A DNA stretch of 64,000 nucleotides from Aphelocoma coerulescens. Its lineage: Eukaryota > Chordata > Aves > Passeriformes > Corvidae. Positions 25,701 to 40,700 of this stretch are shown one piece after another (positions within the stretch are counted from its first letter, which is position 1; each line of letters starts with the position of its first letter). Made by a program: the position numbers and the translations under genes. The notes under the pieces were generated by a model that saw only the letters and a program-made list of their open reading frames with translations, made no database searches and was not told the DNA's origin. The DNA lies in contig NW_027184085.1 in NCBI RefSeq assembly GCF_041296385.1, positions 12,705,301 to 12,769,300 of the forward strand. The letters are read 5' to 3'.

Positions 25701-28700
25701 GAAACTTTCACAGTAATTATATGCCTTGAGGAATCCTAGTTTCATTACATCCACTCAAGAGATCTGGCCATCATTCTAATCAATTCAGTAGTACATCTGG
25801 TTTAAAAATAAATTACAGTATTTCTTAAAGAATACTGTAGAACTGAATTAAATTTAAAACAAGACAAAACTATCAAAAGTGAAAGATTTGTGGCAAGTAC
25901 ACTGAATAGATTTGCATTGTTAGAAATACATGCTTTAATTATTACATTTGCCTAAAAATTAACTTAAAAAATATGAAATAGTGACTAGTGTAGAAAAAGA
26001 GAAGTGTCTTTGAATATTTCATTAAGAAGGGACATGCCGTTAAACTAAATAATGAGAAATTAAAGATTGATGAAATCATTCTCTTACAGTAACTGCTAAC
26101 TGTGATATTGCATAAATGTTTGGAGAATTCAGAAGGAAATTGGGTGTTTACATTCCAAATACTATTTATGTATAAAATCAATCATAACCTTTGAAATGTT
26201 ATTAATATTAAAAATTTTAGTCAATTTTATTGATTTCAAAATAAATATTGTAGAGCAGTGATTGTGAATAGCTGTTCCAGTGTTCACGTTATTTGTCTTG
26301 TAGAGCTAGCAGAAGTGTAACACATTCTGTTCTGTCATTTAGCATTGGAAATTCTGCCAGAACACAATATTGGAAGTTACATTTCTTTTGGAAATGTAAC
26401 TGGGGTCAGAATTCATCCTACAGAGCTTAGTGTTACAGATGATTTGTAAACTGTGGAGAAAGATCCATCTGCCTTCACAAAATGCTGTCTCATGGGGTAA
26501 AGGAATAAGTTAAGATATGTAAAGCCTTTTCCCATAAAACTCTTACTTCTCCAGTACATTTACTCCAGGTATCACAGAATGGTTTGGGTTGAAAGTGACC
26601 TTAAAGGTCATCTAGTCCCAGCCTCCCTGCCATGGTCAGGAATGCCTCATTAGACCAAGTTGCTCAGGGCCCTGTCCAGCCTGTCCTTGAACATTTCCAG
26701 GGATGTCTCTTCCATAGCTTCACTGGGCAACCTATTCACTGCCTCACCACCCTCACATAAAGAATTTCTTTCTGCTCTCTAATCTAAACCTACTGTCTTG
26801 CAGTTTCAACTCATTACTGCTTGTCCTATGATTCCATGTCCTTGTAAAATAGTTCACACAGGCTAACCTTTAGAGCCTGTCACAATCCCTCTGGATGGCA
26901 TACATTCCATCCAGTGCACCACACAGCTCTGTCATCTGCAGCTTGCTGAGGGTGCCCTCAATCCCACTGTCAGTGTCACCAAGATGTTACAGTACTGGCC
27001 CCAACACTGAGCCTTGAGGAACACCACTTGTCATTGGTCTCCTTTTGACAATCAAGGCATTGACCACAGCTCTTTGAGTGTGACCATCCAGCCAATTTCC
27101 TACCCACTGAGGGGTCCCAGATGGCCCACCATTTTTTCAGTCACAGTTAACTCTCTCAACCATTTTAGACAGTGCTTGTACCTCTGCCATCCTGAACATG
27201 ACTGTACTTTTCCAGAAGCAAGTCTGATCCAGACGCAGTGCAGCTTGAAGCCTGAACTGAGTTATTACATTGAAGACTTGGACCTCCTCTGTGCAAGAGT
27301 TTTATATTACATTTTTGGAATTTGAGACCTCTAGGGTTCATTGCAAAATAGAGATACTCCCTCAGGGTTTTTTTTTATTAATTCTGATCCTCGGCTGACT
27401 ATTGACTATAACCTGGTATGTTTCTTAATAAATGAGTTGTGGTAAGAACGTCTCAGTTCAGTTCCAGTTCTGTATAAGTGCTTTGAGCCATTCTGCTCAG
27501 AAACAACCTTATATACAGTCATGCCAAGGAGGCTTTGGTAGAGGCACACAATATCAGGACTGTTACATGCAGGTTCACAAGCAGTAGACTGGCAATAAAC
27601 GCTGCCAGTCTAGAATGTGATGTTTTGGAAGTGTTTTGATCTTCTCAGTACAGTCTGTGTTAGACATCTCTTTGGTAGCTCAGTTAGCTGATTATGTTAA
27701 AAAAGTGGAAAGTTGGCTGATTTGGAGGAAGCTACCTCCTCATCCATTTCCTTTTCTGTTACAACTGGGAACTCTGTCATCTTTAAAACATACAAGACTT
27801 TCTTTCAAAGTAACAGAGAACTGTCGTTCTATTCCCCTATTTTATTTCCACCAAATCTCTGTATGCAATATTTACTCCAGCTTCACAACATTCACTTTTG
27901 CTGGGCCTGTGTGAAAATTCATTATAATAATCATCTGTGGTAGAGGCTTGCTGCTTGGCCCAGAATCGTGACTCCAGCTTTCTCCTTTGCACAAATTTCC
28001 TGCCATATATGCCAAGGCAAAATTTTAGTTGTCTTGGCAGAACAGAATATCTTTTAGAAAATAGATTACTAAGTCTCATTGGAACTTGGTGTGTTAGATG
28101 GCCAAGGCAATCACTGAACTGGAACATGGACACCCAGTAACAGTCGCAATTTACGTAACTGAGGAAATTATCTCAATGTTCTCTTATAAAAGGATGAAAC
28201 TTATTTTGATTTGTTCCACTTTCCTTACTTCACTTTTTAAAGGACAAATGCCCTGTAAATTCGTAATTTTAAATGTTTTCTGGTATCTTTTCCAGTTTCA
28301 GGCACAGTTTTTGTGTAATTCAAAAGAAAACATTAGAATAAATAATCCATATCAGAATTGAATAATATCAGAAAGAGTCTGATAACTTTAGTGTCCGTTT
28401 GATTTACAGAACAGCTATGTAAGAGTGTTTGACTTGAGAATCATAGAATCATTTAGGACCTTTATGACCATCAAGTCCAATCATACAACTAATGCTGCAA
28501 AGTCTACCATTAGACCATGTCACTCAGCACTACATCTGCACATCTTTTAAATGCTTAAAAATGTTCCATTTTGAACTATTAAAAGTGTAAGTTTTGTATT
28601 TAAAATGAAAATGCATTCATTTCTAGCTTCTCGTAAGAGACACAAAAAGGATAGAGATGAAGCTTGGGAGTATGAAGAACATGACAGAAGAAGTTCTGGT

Positions 28701-31700
28701 GACCACAGGAGAAGTGGTCATTATCATGAAGGAAGGAGGATTTCTGGTAGTGGCCGTTACCGTAATCGCAGTCCCGATGACTCTGATATGGATGATTATT
28801 CTTCTCCTCCTAGCCTCAGTGAGGGTAACTGATCATTATAAAGATTTAATTTTATTCTGTACTACTAGTGCTTTTTTGATGGATACGTTAAACATTTTTT
28901 AATGGACATAATTACATGTAATAGTGAGCACAAGTATAAGAAATGTAAATAATCCTGTCTTTAAGTTTTGAGAAAGTATTTGTTTGACTCCTTATTCTCT
29001 CAATTAGTGGCTAGAAAAATGAAGAAAAAAGAAAAACAAAAGAAGAGGAAAGCTTATGAACCTAAACTAACACCTGAAGGTAATTTAAGAAGATTTATTT
29101 TTGACACTTTGTATTTTCTGCTTTATATTTAAGATAAGTGTTTATGAATTTCCCTTTTTTTTCACCAGAAATGATGGATTCTTCAACCTTCAAAAGGTTC
29201 ACTGCTTCAATAGAGAATATTTTGGAAAATCTGGAAGACATGGATTTTACAGCTTTTGGTAATACATAAGAAATTTTCAAAATGCTTGCCCCAATTAGAA
29301 ACTCAAGAAGCATTAAAATAATTGTATTGATATTTTTGTACTTCCTTCATGGGGATTTAATTACACATGATACTTGCTAGGGCATACTGGATTTATATGG
29401 CTTCCACCGTGAGTGGTGGCCTTTACCTTTCCAATTTCACATGCCACTGCCTGAGGAAGATCCTTCTCTCTGCAGAATCCAAACAGGGATCATAATGAGT
29501 ACTCCCCTTGGAGTGGAAAGGAGACTTCTCTGGGATGTCATTTGGGTGTTGCCTTCTGTCAAACACGTTAGCAAGATGGTTGTCTTGCTAGTAATGTCTG
29601 AGGCACATAATTTTACATCTGTGGCCTTTGCCCCAGCAGATCCTGATTATTCAATTCAGACAGCACAGTCCTTGTGAATTTATGGCTGAGACACTGAATC
29701 ACTTACCTATTTCAGTGGAAAAACAGCCTCCTTAGCTAAGTGTTTGAGGAAATAGTGCATGTTGCCAAAGGTGACTTTCTTTTGAAATGGCTAATGGAAT
29801 ATTCATTAATTTTTTTCTACCATCTTTGTCACAGGACTAAAACAGGGAAGAGGCATAGTAAACAAATCTCTATAGTTTTTAAAGCTGTAGTGCATGCAAC
29901 CTTGAACTTAGAAGTGAAGTCATTGCATTGGATCTTTCTGTGTCTGGTAACATGATTTTATTCTAAGGTTAAATACAATTAAGACTCAGATTACTTCAAG
30001 GTGCTTAATTTCGTATGTGCTTTTCATCTATTACTCTTGCCCAGATTTGAACTTTAGGGCTACAATAGTTTAAGATTTGTTTTACTGAATTGAAAATGAT
30101 GGCCCAAATGCTGCAATAAATGGGGTTTGCTACTTTAAAAACTTTTAGTTTGTGACTTTCAGAAATGCATGCCTCATATTAGGCTCTCAAATGGTATTTC
30201 AGAACGAGTCAGACTTAACAAGTAGTCATGGTTTCAACACAACCAAAAGGTGTCATTATCAGTCTTTATTAGATGCTAATTATTTGGAACCATTAGATGT
30301 TGGCTATTTGAACAATCAACTCTTTTTCTTAAGTTTTTTCATATTGGAATCAAAAATACTGACTTCCTAGAAGTCTTACTAGAAATATAATTGTTAATTT
30401 TTTACTTTTTTTTTTTTCTTCTTAAAGGTGATGATGATGAGATTCCACAGGAATTGCTGCTGGGAAAACATCAGCTTAGTGAGTTGGGTAGTGAATCTGC
30501 AAAAATCAAGGCAATGGGCATTATGGACAAGGTACCTCTTCATAATTCAACTTTTTTTGGAACATAAAATATTGATTAACATACAAAAACAAGCTTCCTC
30601 TGTAATAACATTGCACCCTCTTCAAGGGTGCACAGAACGAAATAACAGTTGAGCTTATGCTCGCTTAGCTGAAGTGCTTAGGAAGTTACAACATCCTAAC
30701 TGTTACTGTTTCAGAAGCTGAGACATTTTTGTTGAAAGGTCCTCCTCTGTGTCAGTGTTGACTATATGCCAATATGTAACACCTGTGCCAACAGTAAAAT
30801 CTAAAATAATCAACCTGTTTTCACAAAAGCACATCAACCTATAGGTTTTGCTCCTTTCAGCTGTATTGGAACAGCCACAGTAAATCAGAACCTGCTGGCA
30901 AAGTAAAAAGTTCCACCTTTCCTCATGTATGCCATCAGTGCAATGTAGATGTATGATGTCCAGCCAGAAATGCAAAACAAAAATCCTTAGAAAATTTAAC
31001 ATGCCAGGTGATAATAAGATTAATTTTCTGTAGACTGCATGCTATGGTTTCTTTGCCATGTTCTTCCCCAGTGAGTTAGAGGACCTTTTGTTGGTGCAGA
31101 CTTGTTGATGTCACACTTCTAGAAACAGTGTTCGTGATTTCCTTTTATCTTCCTGGAACTATTGGCTTTGGGCAGTCTTATGTTAAACTCTTTGCCTGCA
31201 CTTCTGTTTATGGAGTGTCTGTGAAACCACTTACTATAATAGTGACTCTGGACTATTCCAGACTTCTTTAATCCAAACTTAAGATATTCTTCCTGGATTT
31301 TACTTCAATCTCCCTGCCTTCCTTTGTAGTTTTTGGGTGGCATGATTGTTTCTTTCCTTATCGTTCTCACCCTTAACCTCTGTTTCATATTTTTCACACG
31401 TACATATATACATACACACCCATCTACATAAAATCAGTTTTGTTGCTTTCAAAGGTGAATAGTATCTAGATGAGAGAAACTGGCTCTCCTCGAGTTTAAC
31501 ATAGTCCACAAATTATTTAATCAGAATGTTACAGAAGATCATAAACTGAGTTATATTTACTGTTTTCAACATGCTACTTCTTTGAAGTTAACACTGATAT
31601 TAAGAATACATTTCCCTTTTACTATCTTTCAAGGGAATTTATTTCTCCTTGTTCATGCAGTTTGGATTTTCTCCTAATTAAGCTCTCTATGGTCAGTTAG

Positions 31701-34700
31701 AATTTGTAGATCATACTTGGATTTGGCAGGTTTCTATTTCTAGAAGCAAAAACATGTAACTGCACAACATTAATGACAGGCAATTGAAAAATCTGTTTCT
31801 GTGGATTTTGCTGCTTGAAAATGCAGTTCAGTTGCAATCCTAGAATATATTTTACCTGTTTTCGTTATCTGCATTCTCCTTATGCCAAATTGCTTACAAT
31901 TTAAGTGATTCAGATTGTACAAGCTCTGTCCTTCATTCCTCAATGTTCTTTTCAGCAATTTGGAATCACTATTCTTCCTGCAGTTGTTTGATAAGTTTCT
32001 TTACTTGTTTTAGCTCTCAACAGATAAAACAGTAAAAGTCCTGAATATTTTGGAGAAGAATATTCAAGATGGATCAAAGCTTTCTACTTTACTTAATCAT
32101 GTGAGTTTGAAATTTCATAATTCCACACCATTATGCCGAATAGTTTTCTTCACTTGAGTCCTATTTAGCAATAGGTTCAATACTGTATATGTGTGTGAAA
32201 GGGATTTCTGATATAACGTGTGTGATTGACATTGCCAAATTTTAATACTTGAAGCAAAATTTAATTAATTATATTTTTTCAGTACTAATCATTTTACTAT
32301 AGTAGTGATGTATTAAGAGCAATTGTATTTTCTTTTGTTTCATTTTAGGTATTGTAGTTTCATCCTGAAATATTCATGGTAATTTACGTGTAATTTGCAT
32401 TGTTGGACATTTCTTTGCTATGTATCCTTAAAACATCCCTTAAAAAATGAAAAGAAATACTGCAGTTTTCACATGGAGTGTTTCTTTCTCCTGAGCATTA
32501 AGGGGGAAGTTTAAGTTTTAAGTGTTCTTACACTGCAAAGTGACAGTTGTCTATGTAAATAAAATTAACACGAAGTTTAATACTATAGGACGTGGGGTTT
32601 TTTCCTGGTATACCTAAAACTACTCAAAGATTTTGAGGTTTTATGAGGTCGATGTCCTGTATTTCACATTTAATATATTTATTTGTACACTTTCTATTCA
32701 AAACAATATTCTAGCTAGATTAGAATTGAGTTTTATGGAAAAAAACCTCCTTATGTGTAGAAATAAGAGAGTAATTGTTTATATCAGAAAGGAAGGATTT
32801 CAACTAGCAAATGAAAACCAGAGACACATTATTTATACCTAAATACTTCCATCTAGACAGTTTGTAGGGGTTTCAAAGTTTCAGTAAATGGTTCTGAGTG
32901 TCTTTGGCAATACAAAAAATGCATAAAAAGGAGGTGCTGGTTTACCTGGTCTACTTCACTGTGATGAAATTTTTATGGTAATGATTTTTAAGTGGTAATT
33001 TTCTTCTAGATTTTTGAAGTAAAACTCAAAATTATTAAGTTTTCAGTTAATGAAATTGTCCAGTGATTGCAATTCAGAGACAAACTTTGATTAAAAAAAA
33101 CCAAACAAATTTTAGATTTTTCTTAAAAACTATTAAAAATTATTAAAATCACTGTGGCAAAGAAAGCCTCTGCTATGGAGTAAGCTTTCTACTTTTACAG
33201 TGCAATGAAGGTATCTTACCTCCATGTCAGTGTATTTTTCAGAGGCAGAGGATGCTTTAACATTCTTTTCATTTCCAAGATTAATTTGGGGAAATTTTTT
33301 TCTTTTCTCAAGGTCTCACTTGTGTAAGTAGCAAATTCCTTAAAGCCATTATATCTCAGAAATATGCAGAGAACTCCTGATCTGCAGATTTTCGTTGATT
33401 CTGTAATTATATATATCATCTATATAATGCACTGTTCTATTGGTTCTAATTCTCTTACCCCAAAGGCAGAAAGCTGTTAGAGTTTCACTGATGTGTAATT
33501 TTTACAAGGAAAGTCAACAGTGTTGAACTGTGGTGGTTTCATACAGGTAGCAAAGACCCCTTTTCTCTGGAGGCTCTGTGTGTGCCAGAGAAGCTATGAG
33601 AGATTCTACCTAGCTTTGCTGTAGTAATGTTACTACAATATTTAAGTAGTGCTGGATGGTCATAATTAACCTCATGTATGTTTGGTTTAGTAGCTTATAC
33701 AAACACAGTAATATAGAGACTCAATAGCCTATGGTAATCTGAATGGACATATTTGATAAGACATGTTTTAAACCTGTTGATAATAGATGGGTTGATCTAT
33801 GAAGCAAGAAAGTTGTGTACTTACAGATTTCATGTGACTTGCAACAGTCTTTTTGTGTAAGAATTCCCTCTAGTGGCAGAAATCAGATGGAGCAAAGCAG
33901 CAAGTGGTGTCAGTGAAGAAAACACCAAATGAAGGAATTAGATTTTGCTTAATGTACAGTGGTCTTAAATAGAGCATGTAGCAGTCTTCCCTCATAGTGC
34001 TTCCCAATGAGACACAGAAAGTTCTTTGTATTCTAGCAGACGAATACAGAATACAGGACTTTGAAGACGTGTAGCTTAGGGAGGCATTACAAACATGTTA
34101 CTAGTAAAACAAATATTACTTGATTTTTAAGACAAATTATTTTGGTATGAAAAAGGAAGTACAATATTTTATACATGCACATTTGTAAGCATATTAAGGT
34201 AATTGTTTCTTTTTTTTACTTGGTGAGAATAAAAATTTTACTTCTTATTCATGCTCTCCTGTGTTTTCTTGCCTTGCAGAACAATGACACTGAAGATGAG
34301 GAGAGATTATGGCGAGATCTTATTATGGAAAGAGTGACAAAATCTGCTGATGCGTGTCTTACTGCTATCAATATTATGACATCACCAAATATGCCTAAAG
34401 CTGTATATATTGAGGACGTCATAGAAAGAGTTATTCAGTACACAAAATTTCATTTGCAAAACACTCTCTATCCTCAGTATGATCCTGTGTATAGAGTGGA
34501 TCCTCATGGTGGTTAGTATGCTAAGAAGTCTTTCCATATTAAAAGCTACAAAAAATTTCATCTACTGTATGATGATGTAAATGATATGAGTTTCTGGAAT
34601 AAGATTTTTTATATGCAACTTTTATACTGATAGTTCTTATCACATTCAACATCCTGAATTAATGCACTGTGTTAGTCTGAGGATGATGTAACATAGAATA

Positions 34701-37700
34701 AAAGAACAATTAAATGTGTCATCTGAAGAACTTAGTCATATAGCACCTTGGTTTACTGCAACAATGTCGATGTAACCAAAGTATTTAGGATAAAGTATTT
34801 AGAAGTTTGAAGTTCAGCTGTTGTGTATAGTTATTATAGGTAGGAATAAGTAATTTCACAGTCATAATCTCCATGTATATAATGATTTATTTCAGGGAAA
34901 ACTGTTTAGCTTCTAGCCTTTCGTTTTCATGTACACACCTACAGATGCATGGCTCCAATTTCAAGAACCTTTCTAAAAATCTCAGGTCCAGAATTTAGAG
35001 TAATTATGAAAAATAATTATCATGTGAAAATCTTGTTTTCCCACTGATGCTACTAAGTAGTTTTTCTAAATTGCTTTTGCAAAGCTGTAGTTATTTTGGG
35101 GGCACTCTTTGAGGAAGATTATCTTTCTAGTATTTGAAACACTGAAAACAATAATGAATATATATATTTTATTTTATAGGTGGTGTTCTAAGTTCAAAAG
35201 CAAAACGTGCCAAGTGTTCCACCCACAAGCAAAGAGTTATAGTGATGTTGTATAACAAAGTTTGTGACATTGTCAGCAGCTTGTCAGAGTTGCTAGAGAT
35301 ACAGCTTCTCACTGATACAACTATTCTTCAGGTAGCTTTTTTCAGAATTCCTGTCCAAAAATGTTAGCTTTGCTTTTCCTAGAGTGAATGTAAAGTATGA
35401 TTGTCTCAGTGACTTGAAGTTTGTAATCAGTACAAGCTTTTGAATTCTTAACATCAGAGTGACTAGTTTGTTGTGTAGTATGTCATCTGCATCTTCTCTT
35501 GTACACTTAAGAAAAGTTTAACTTGATTGTATTCAAGTATAGAGTAGCAGAATCATTTACACTGGAAAAGATCCTTAAGAATATCAAGTCTAAACTGCCT
35601 AGTGCACCACTAAACCACATCCTTAAACATCATATCTACATGTCTTTCAAATACCTATGGAGATATTGGCTGAACTGCTTCCATGGGCAGCCTGTTCCCA
35701 TCCTTGACAACCCTTTCCATGAATAATTTTTTCTTAAAATCCAATCTAAACCATGCCTGGCACAATTCATGGCCTATTTCCTTTGTTTTATCACTTGTTA
35801 GCTGGAAGATGAGACCAACCTCACCTGGCTGCACCCTCCTTTCAGGGAGTTGTAGAGGACTATAAGGCTTCCCCAACCCTCCTTTTCTCCATGCTAAGCG
35901 GCCTGATAATACCCCCTCAGCCACTCCTCCTAAGACCTGTGCCCTAATTCAATAACTATTTGAAAATAATATGAAGTAATGGTTGAATGCCTTACCTGCT
36001 GAATTAATAACCTGCTTGTGAAACTGCATGAATACCAGTTTGTTAGTCAGATATACTTTAAATAACTTCTTTCCATTAATAGGTGTCATCAATGGGAATA
36101 ACACCTTTCTTTGTAGAAAATGTCAGTGAGCTACAGTTATGTGCCATCAAATTAGTGACTGCAGTAAGTACTTTTTAATTTATGTGTTCATGTACCTGTA
36201 CTTCTGAGAATTCTTAGGACATTTACATAGGCTGTATTTTTTCTCTGGTAGAGAATTGGAGTGTAGAATTAATATTATTCTTGCACGTTTTTACAGCTTG
36301 ATATCATAATATAGAAACAGTATTATATCTACCTGAGCTGCTCCTATTTGTAGAGAACTTATAGAAAGAAATTGCCTACTTCAAGAAAAAAGCTTCTCAA
36401 TTTTGGTTGTCATTTAAACACAAACTCCTTCCTCTTGCCTGTCCCTTTTTTTATCGTAAGAAATCTTTTTTTTTTGTAACCTTAAATCTTAACTGTGTGA
36501 CTTTCCTTGTTTCCTGTGTTAAGATTTGCAATTATGTAATAAGGCATAGAACTAGTATGGTATTTCTGTGTAATAGAATAAATTCTTTTCCTCAGAACGG
36601 GTGACTATATGAAAAAGTCACAGGACAGGTAAAATATTATTTCAGGAAAAATGTAGTGGAATACAAATGTCCTTGTTCAAGTGGGAGCTTTCCATCTTTG
36701 TAAGGATTATATACTTCAATATTCTGCCCAAACAAAAGGGGAGGCAAAATCAGCAGTCCAGACCCTGTAAATTGAAAGAATATGTCATGTCAGGCAAGCG
36801 TTTAAGCCTGGCATATAAAGTAAAACTGTTTTCTCAAATGTACTCTACAACTTACCTGTGTTCATGTTAATTGTGTTACCCCAGTTTTTCTTTGTACTGA
36901 GAGAAAGAAATACAAAGTCCAAAAACTCAGTATTATAGTGTTTGACTTTATAGTGTGTTATATCATTGGCAAAAACTTTTTAAATAGAAGGTATTTTCAA
37001 GACCTGTTACACGTTTATGTTACATAAGGATTTTTTTTGAATCTATATTTGGAAAAGTTTTTATGTATTTTATAAGGAAATGCTTGAATTGAGAAAGCAT
37101 TCAATTAAAAATCCATTAAAAATAAGGTGAATTATAATTTATTAAAGTGTCATGTGAAGTGTATGCTGTCATATACAATTATTTACAATATATTTTAAAA
37201 GCAATATTTTATGTAACAATAAATCATTGTCTAATAATCCTGTAACTATTAAATAGGTGTTCTCCCGGTATGAAAAACACAGACAGCTAATTCTAGAAGA
37301 AATTTTCACTTCCCTTGCGAGACTACCAACTAGCAAGAGGAGTTTGAGAAACTTCAGGTAACTTCTGACATAAATTAATAACTGGTAGGCTGTAGCATGT
37401 ACAGTTTTGTAGATGTAGGATTTTAGGCTTCATTGATAACTACACTGAAAATATGTCTCTACAAGCTGCACTTTTTACAGGTTGAGATTTCAAAACAAAT
37501 TGTTTGACAAATGTCTCGTAATAATTGCTGGGCTTTATGCTATCACTTTAGTCCCTATTTACAAAAATAATTGAAATATCTTTTTATTTTTCTCACTAAG
37601 AATGTGAATGGGTGTAATGTTAGTATGCGTTGAGAATTATTTTTTGTTGGTCAATTCTTTAATTCTGTTTGTATGGAGTTACATAATTTCTTCAGTATTA

Positions 37701-40700
37701 AATCTTTATAGGAAAATTCTGGCTGAATTTCTTTGAGGGTACACTCAGAGCACTCTTTTCAAGAGGAGAATCAGTTTCATACCCACATCATCTCATATGT
37801 CAGGGTTTACCAACTTTTCATGCTGTTAAGCGTAGCAATAGGTGGTACTGCTGGTATATGTATGGGCAGTAAACTCATACTTTTTCTGAGTTTATGTTAG
37901 GGAAAAACAGACTTCTTACCAACTTAAGACAGTTGCCTGCTGAAGTTTGTACTCCGCTGTGCTGCTGCAGATTATCGTAGGTGTAGCTCTTGTACAAGTC
38001 AGTCTAGGTCATGGTCATTTATTTTCTGTTGTTTAAAAGTCTTACACATTTCACAGATGTTAAGTACTACAGAAAAATTATTATAGCAACAGTTCAGTAT
38101 GTTTTGTTGTGTTGGAGAGGACATGGTATTATACATAATAAGCTTATTATTAAGTATTTTAGTGGTGTATTAGGTGTTTATTTTATTAAATATTCCTGTG
38201 GCTTTTTCGGCTAATGAACTGTGTGCTGTTTCATTTCACCTCTTCTGTGCGAGAACAATACTTCCTGGTTTTGTTAGATCAAATGTTACACTGAATAAAA
38301 ATAAGCAAATTACTAGATAAATGTCTATAATGTAGATTTCTTGCTGTGGTAATAATTTTTGAGAGGTACTGCTTAGGAACAAAAAATTTTCTTGTGTTTT
38401 GTCCTTTTTGTTTAGTTTCAGTGTTAATACTGTCTTTTCTTATTAACAGGTTAAATAGCAGTGACACTGATGGAGAGCCTATGTACATTCAGATGGTAAC
38501 AGCACTAGTTCTGCAACTTATTCAGTGTGTGGTGCACTTACCATCAGCAGAAAAGGATTCTAATTCAGAGGAGGAATCAAACAAGAAAGTAAGATATTTT
38601 AAAAAGCCGTTTTTATGTGTGTGCAGAAATGACTTACTTGCGTTCGTAGGTATAATACGTTATTACACTGCTCTAGTAATCAAACATTATAATTTTGTCT
38701 GCTTTAATTTTTTGATGCATGAAAAATGCTGATCTGGAAGTTATAGATCTATGCTAAAATAATAGACAAATGTATCTTGTTATTTTTAGGTGGATCAAGA
38801 TGTGCTTATTACTAACTCATATGAAACAGCCATGAGAACAGCACAAAACTTCCTTTCTATTTTCCTTAAGAAGTAAGTACTGTTGCATTCTTTAGTGTAT
38901 TGATGAAACCAACTCCAAATGAATACATCAGGACAAACCTGACCACTGAACAGTGAAAAATACCTATTCATAAAGTTGTTTTTAATAATATATTTTATGG
39001 ATGCCTAAGAGAGCTTCTTGCCTAGACAAAAAGTTTATAGAAGAGAAATTCTGCAGAGTGTTCTTCATACATTTAAGAATCTGTCTCACAGTTCATGTAG
39101 GATTCCTTTATTACATGTCTCTTACTTATCTGAAGCCTGAAAGAGAAAGCTGAGCAAATATTTAAGTGGTGAAACCATATTGATTCAGTCATCAGATATA
39201 AAAAACCTAAAAATTACTTTCATTTAGCTAAAGTTAGGAATGTCAGTAGCTCAAAAAGGAATAAAAAATGTACCTGAATTAACCATAGGATTGCGAAGAG
39301 TAAGTCTGTAGGTTTTTATTGTATTAATTTCTACACTTAATGCTGAAAAGCTATTTAATAAGCCATCTAGCAATTGCATGATTTTGATGTTAAACTTAGG
39401 GATGACATATAGAAGTCAAAAAGTATCAGGTATGTTAACTTTTGGGGTTTTGGTTTGTTGTTGGTTTTTTTTTTTGGTTTTTTTTTTTGCATTGACTGGA
39501 ACCTTTGTGAAGCATAATACTAAGATGTCTTATCACTATCAGATAAATGAAACCAAGCTTAAAGAATATAAACATTCCAACTCTTAAATATCCTACTCTA
39601 GCTTCATTTTTGTAATTCTACCTACTTTTTCTGTACAAGTTAATGCAGACTTCAATGCAAAGCAAAAAATAAAAAAATCTTAGGAACAAAATTCTACTAT
39701 CATGTATTAGCTGCTTTATTTCCAGTGCAACTGGAAAAGTTGCACTTTCTAAATCTATTTTTAAGCTATTTTTCTGCAAATGAATAAAACAAATTTTCTG
39801 CTAGTATTTCAGATTTGTTTTCTTGGAATTGCATAAAACTGTTCTTTTCTGATTAAACATAGGATTACTTCTGTTTACATTAGAAGAAAACCATATATGG
39901 CTGTTAAATTCATTTACAAAAAGCATTTTCTTTTCAACAGGTGTGGCAGTAAACAAGGGGAAGAAGATTACAGGCCACTGTTTGAGAACTTTATTCAAGA
40001 TCTTCTTTCAACAGTCAATAAACCAGAATGGCCAGCTGCAGAGTTGCTACTTAGCTTATTAGGAAGGCTATTGGTAAGGGATTCTTGGTTTTAACTATAT
40101 GAATTCATTTCTTATTACAATGAAGACTTGTTTATTTCATCTGAAACTACTGTAGGAATGCTTTCCGATTGTTGACACGCATGCAGCATATAAGGATTTT
40201 CTGGCATGTATCACTACTATGTAATACATAAATAATAAAATTTTGGTTAGAGGATCACTCATATAGAACTTGTTAAAAATTGTATGTATAGTTTCTCGTG
40301 GAAGTCCAGTTCCACTAGTTGATTACATTTTCAACATAAAAATGTGTCATTGCATAGCATCTAAGAAGTGCATATATTTATTTGGAGTAAAGTCAGCCTA
40401 ATATAGCTGTAGTTATACATATTAAATATCTTCTCTGGACTATTCCCTTAGCACAGAACCAACTAAGAAAATAACTGAGTGGTTTGGTTTTTTACAACTA
40501 CAACAAATGCTGATGACATTCTAGAGAATGGGAATGTTTTTGTTTGTGTGTTTTTTGAGTGTTGCTCTTCAGTATTATGTAATGTAATTAACACAGTAAT
40601 TTGAGCTGCTTCTTGAAAAAATATTGTATGGTCCTGTTCTTGGTATAATGTAGCTTTATATTTGTGTGAATAATGAGGAGGTAGCACTATGGTGCTTAAG

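Larger units (their letters stand above)
24178..28626 (+). other. NIPBL intron 11 (4.4 kb)
   Basis: Contains a T-rich tract (24426-24460) followed by an acceptor-like gctttcag, a TATCA microsatellite (25421-25525) and two antisense CR1 fragments (26571-27130 and 28438-28556). Nothing else recognised. Confidence 0.9.
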